From positions 330,682,294-330,746,293 of the forward strand of contig NC_053390.1 of the NCBI RefSeq assembly GCF_905171765.1: 64,000 nucleotides of DNA, read 5' to 3'. The position numbers and the translations under genes are program-made. Shown one piece after another: positions 63,578-64,000 of this stretch; the first letter of the stretch is position 1; each line of letters starts with the position of its first letter. The stretch comes from Bufo bufo (lineage: Eukaryota; Chordata; Amphibia; Anura; Bufonidae). The notes under the pieces are model-generated. The model was not told the DNA's origin. It worked only from the letters and a program-made list of their open reading frames with translations, and made no database searches.

Positions 63578-64000
63578 GACTAGTGAAGAATGAAGGAATC
63601 CTGCATCTTTTGTTTTTCTTTATCTTCGCTTCTGATAAAAAAAAAAATAATAATATTAATAAAAACATTCCTCTGCTTCCTAGGTGTAATACATTTCAGG
63701 TGTAGAAAGTGGTGGTTGATATATAATCTAGCTCTTCGGCATGAGAGAATGTCTTATAGCAGTGCAGTCTGGGATCAGATGCAGCATGAGTGGGGTGCAT
63801 TTGAAAGCCATTTCTATTTATCAGCCTGAAGATATGGATGGTTTACTTACTGTATATATGTTAAGGAGGAGCAAATGGTAATCCCTATCCACTGAACAGT
63901 GGCAATAGCTGTTTTGTACGTAATTTTAACTACTTTTAAATTTAGTGAACTGTGGGGTTTGTTCTAGAATTGCTTTCACTGTCTGATGCCCTTATGCAGG
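63578..64000 (+). other. HNRNPK: HNRNPK 3' untranslated region (start)
   Basis: Follows the TAA at 63575-63577. An AATAAA at 63658-63663 lies in an A-rich stretch and may or may not be used. The true end probably lies beyond the window. Confidence 0.6.

Overview
The window reads as nuclear DNA of a frog or toad (anuran amphibian). It carries two vertebrate genes, RMI1 and HNRNPK, embedded in a dense mass of DNA transposons (Harbinger, piggyBac, hAT, Tc1/mariner) with some CR1 LINE and retroviral debris. This repeat mix, and an HNRNPK whose exons add up to 396 codons with two mammalian linker segments absent, fit an anuran. I infer the clade from these features and cannot name a species.

Layout. 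1-9.5 kb: a long hairpin, a G-rich minisatellite, three CR1 fragments (one split by a hAT element, one by an unclassified 670-bp insertion), an acidic-looking tandem repeat and a decayed retroviral pol piece. 9.5-14.7 kb: one piggyBac element flanked by TTAA, with a large internal palindrome and a broken transposase. 16.3-18 kb: a Tc1 element with a 157-bp hAT MITE inside it. 20.3-25.4 kb: a nearly complete two-gene Harbinger element (MADF-type DNA-binding partner plus DDE transposase) with TTA target duplications, itself hit by hAT elements. 28-29.6 kb: a second Tc1 element.

31.5-33.05 kb: RMI1, minus strand, its whole coding sequence in one exon. 33-58 kb: more than twenty short Harbinger-type MITEs (ends GG..., target duplication TAA/TTA), often nested, and a spliced, uninterrupted 400-codon HARBI1-like gene at 44.88-46.85 kb whose presumed catalytic D and E are replaced.

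54.2-64 kb: HNRNPK, plus strand, with a CpG-rich promoter, untranslated exon 1, a near-perfect 30-bp minisatellite in intron 1, coding exons for KH1, KH2, the RGG/proline region and KH3, a GC-AG intron containing miR-7-1, and two tandem alternative terminal exons. RMI1 and HNRNPK are transcribed divergently, as in mammals. The RMI1 coding exon starts with a splice acceptor, so its first exon very probably lies near the HNRNPK promoter about 21 kb away, and the Harbinger MITE swarm would fill RMI1 intron 1.

How the parts fit: HNRNPK (RNA binding, pre-mRNA and translation control) and RMI1 (BLM-TOP3A dissolvasome) probably share a bidirectional promoter. miR-7-1 is made from the HNRNPK primary transcript. 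The Harbinger element at 20 kb has the same end sequence and target-site preference as the MITEs, so it or a relative is their likely source of transposase.
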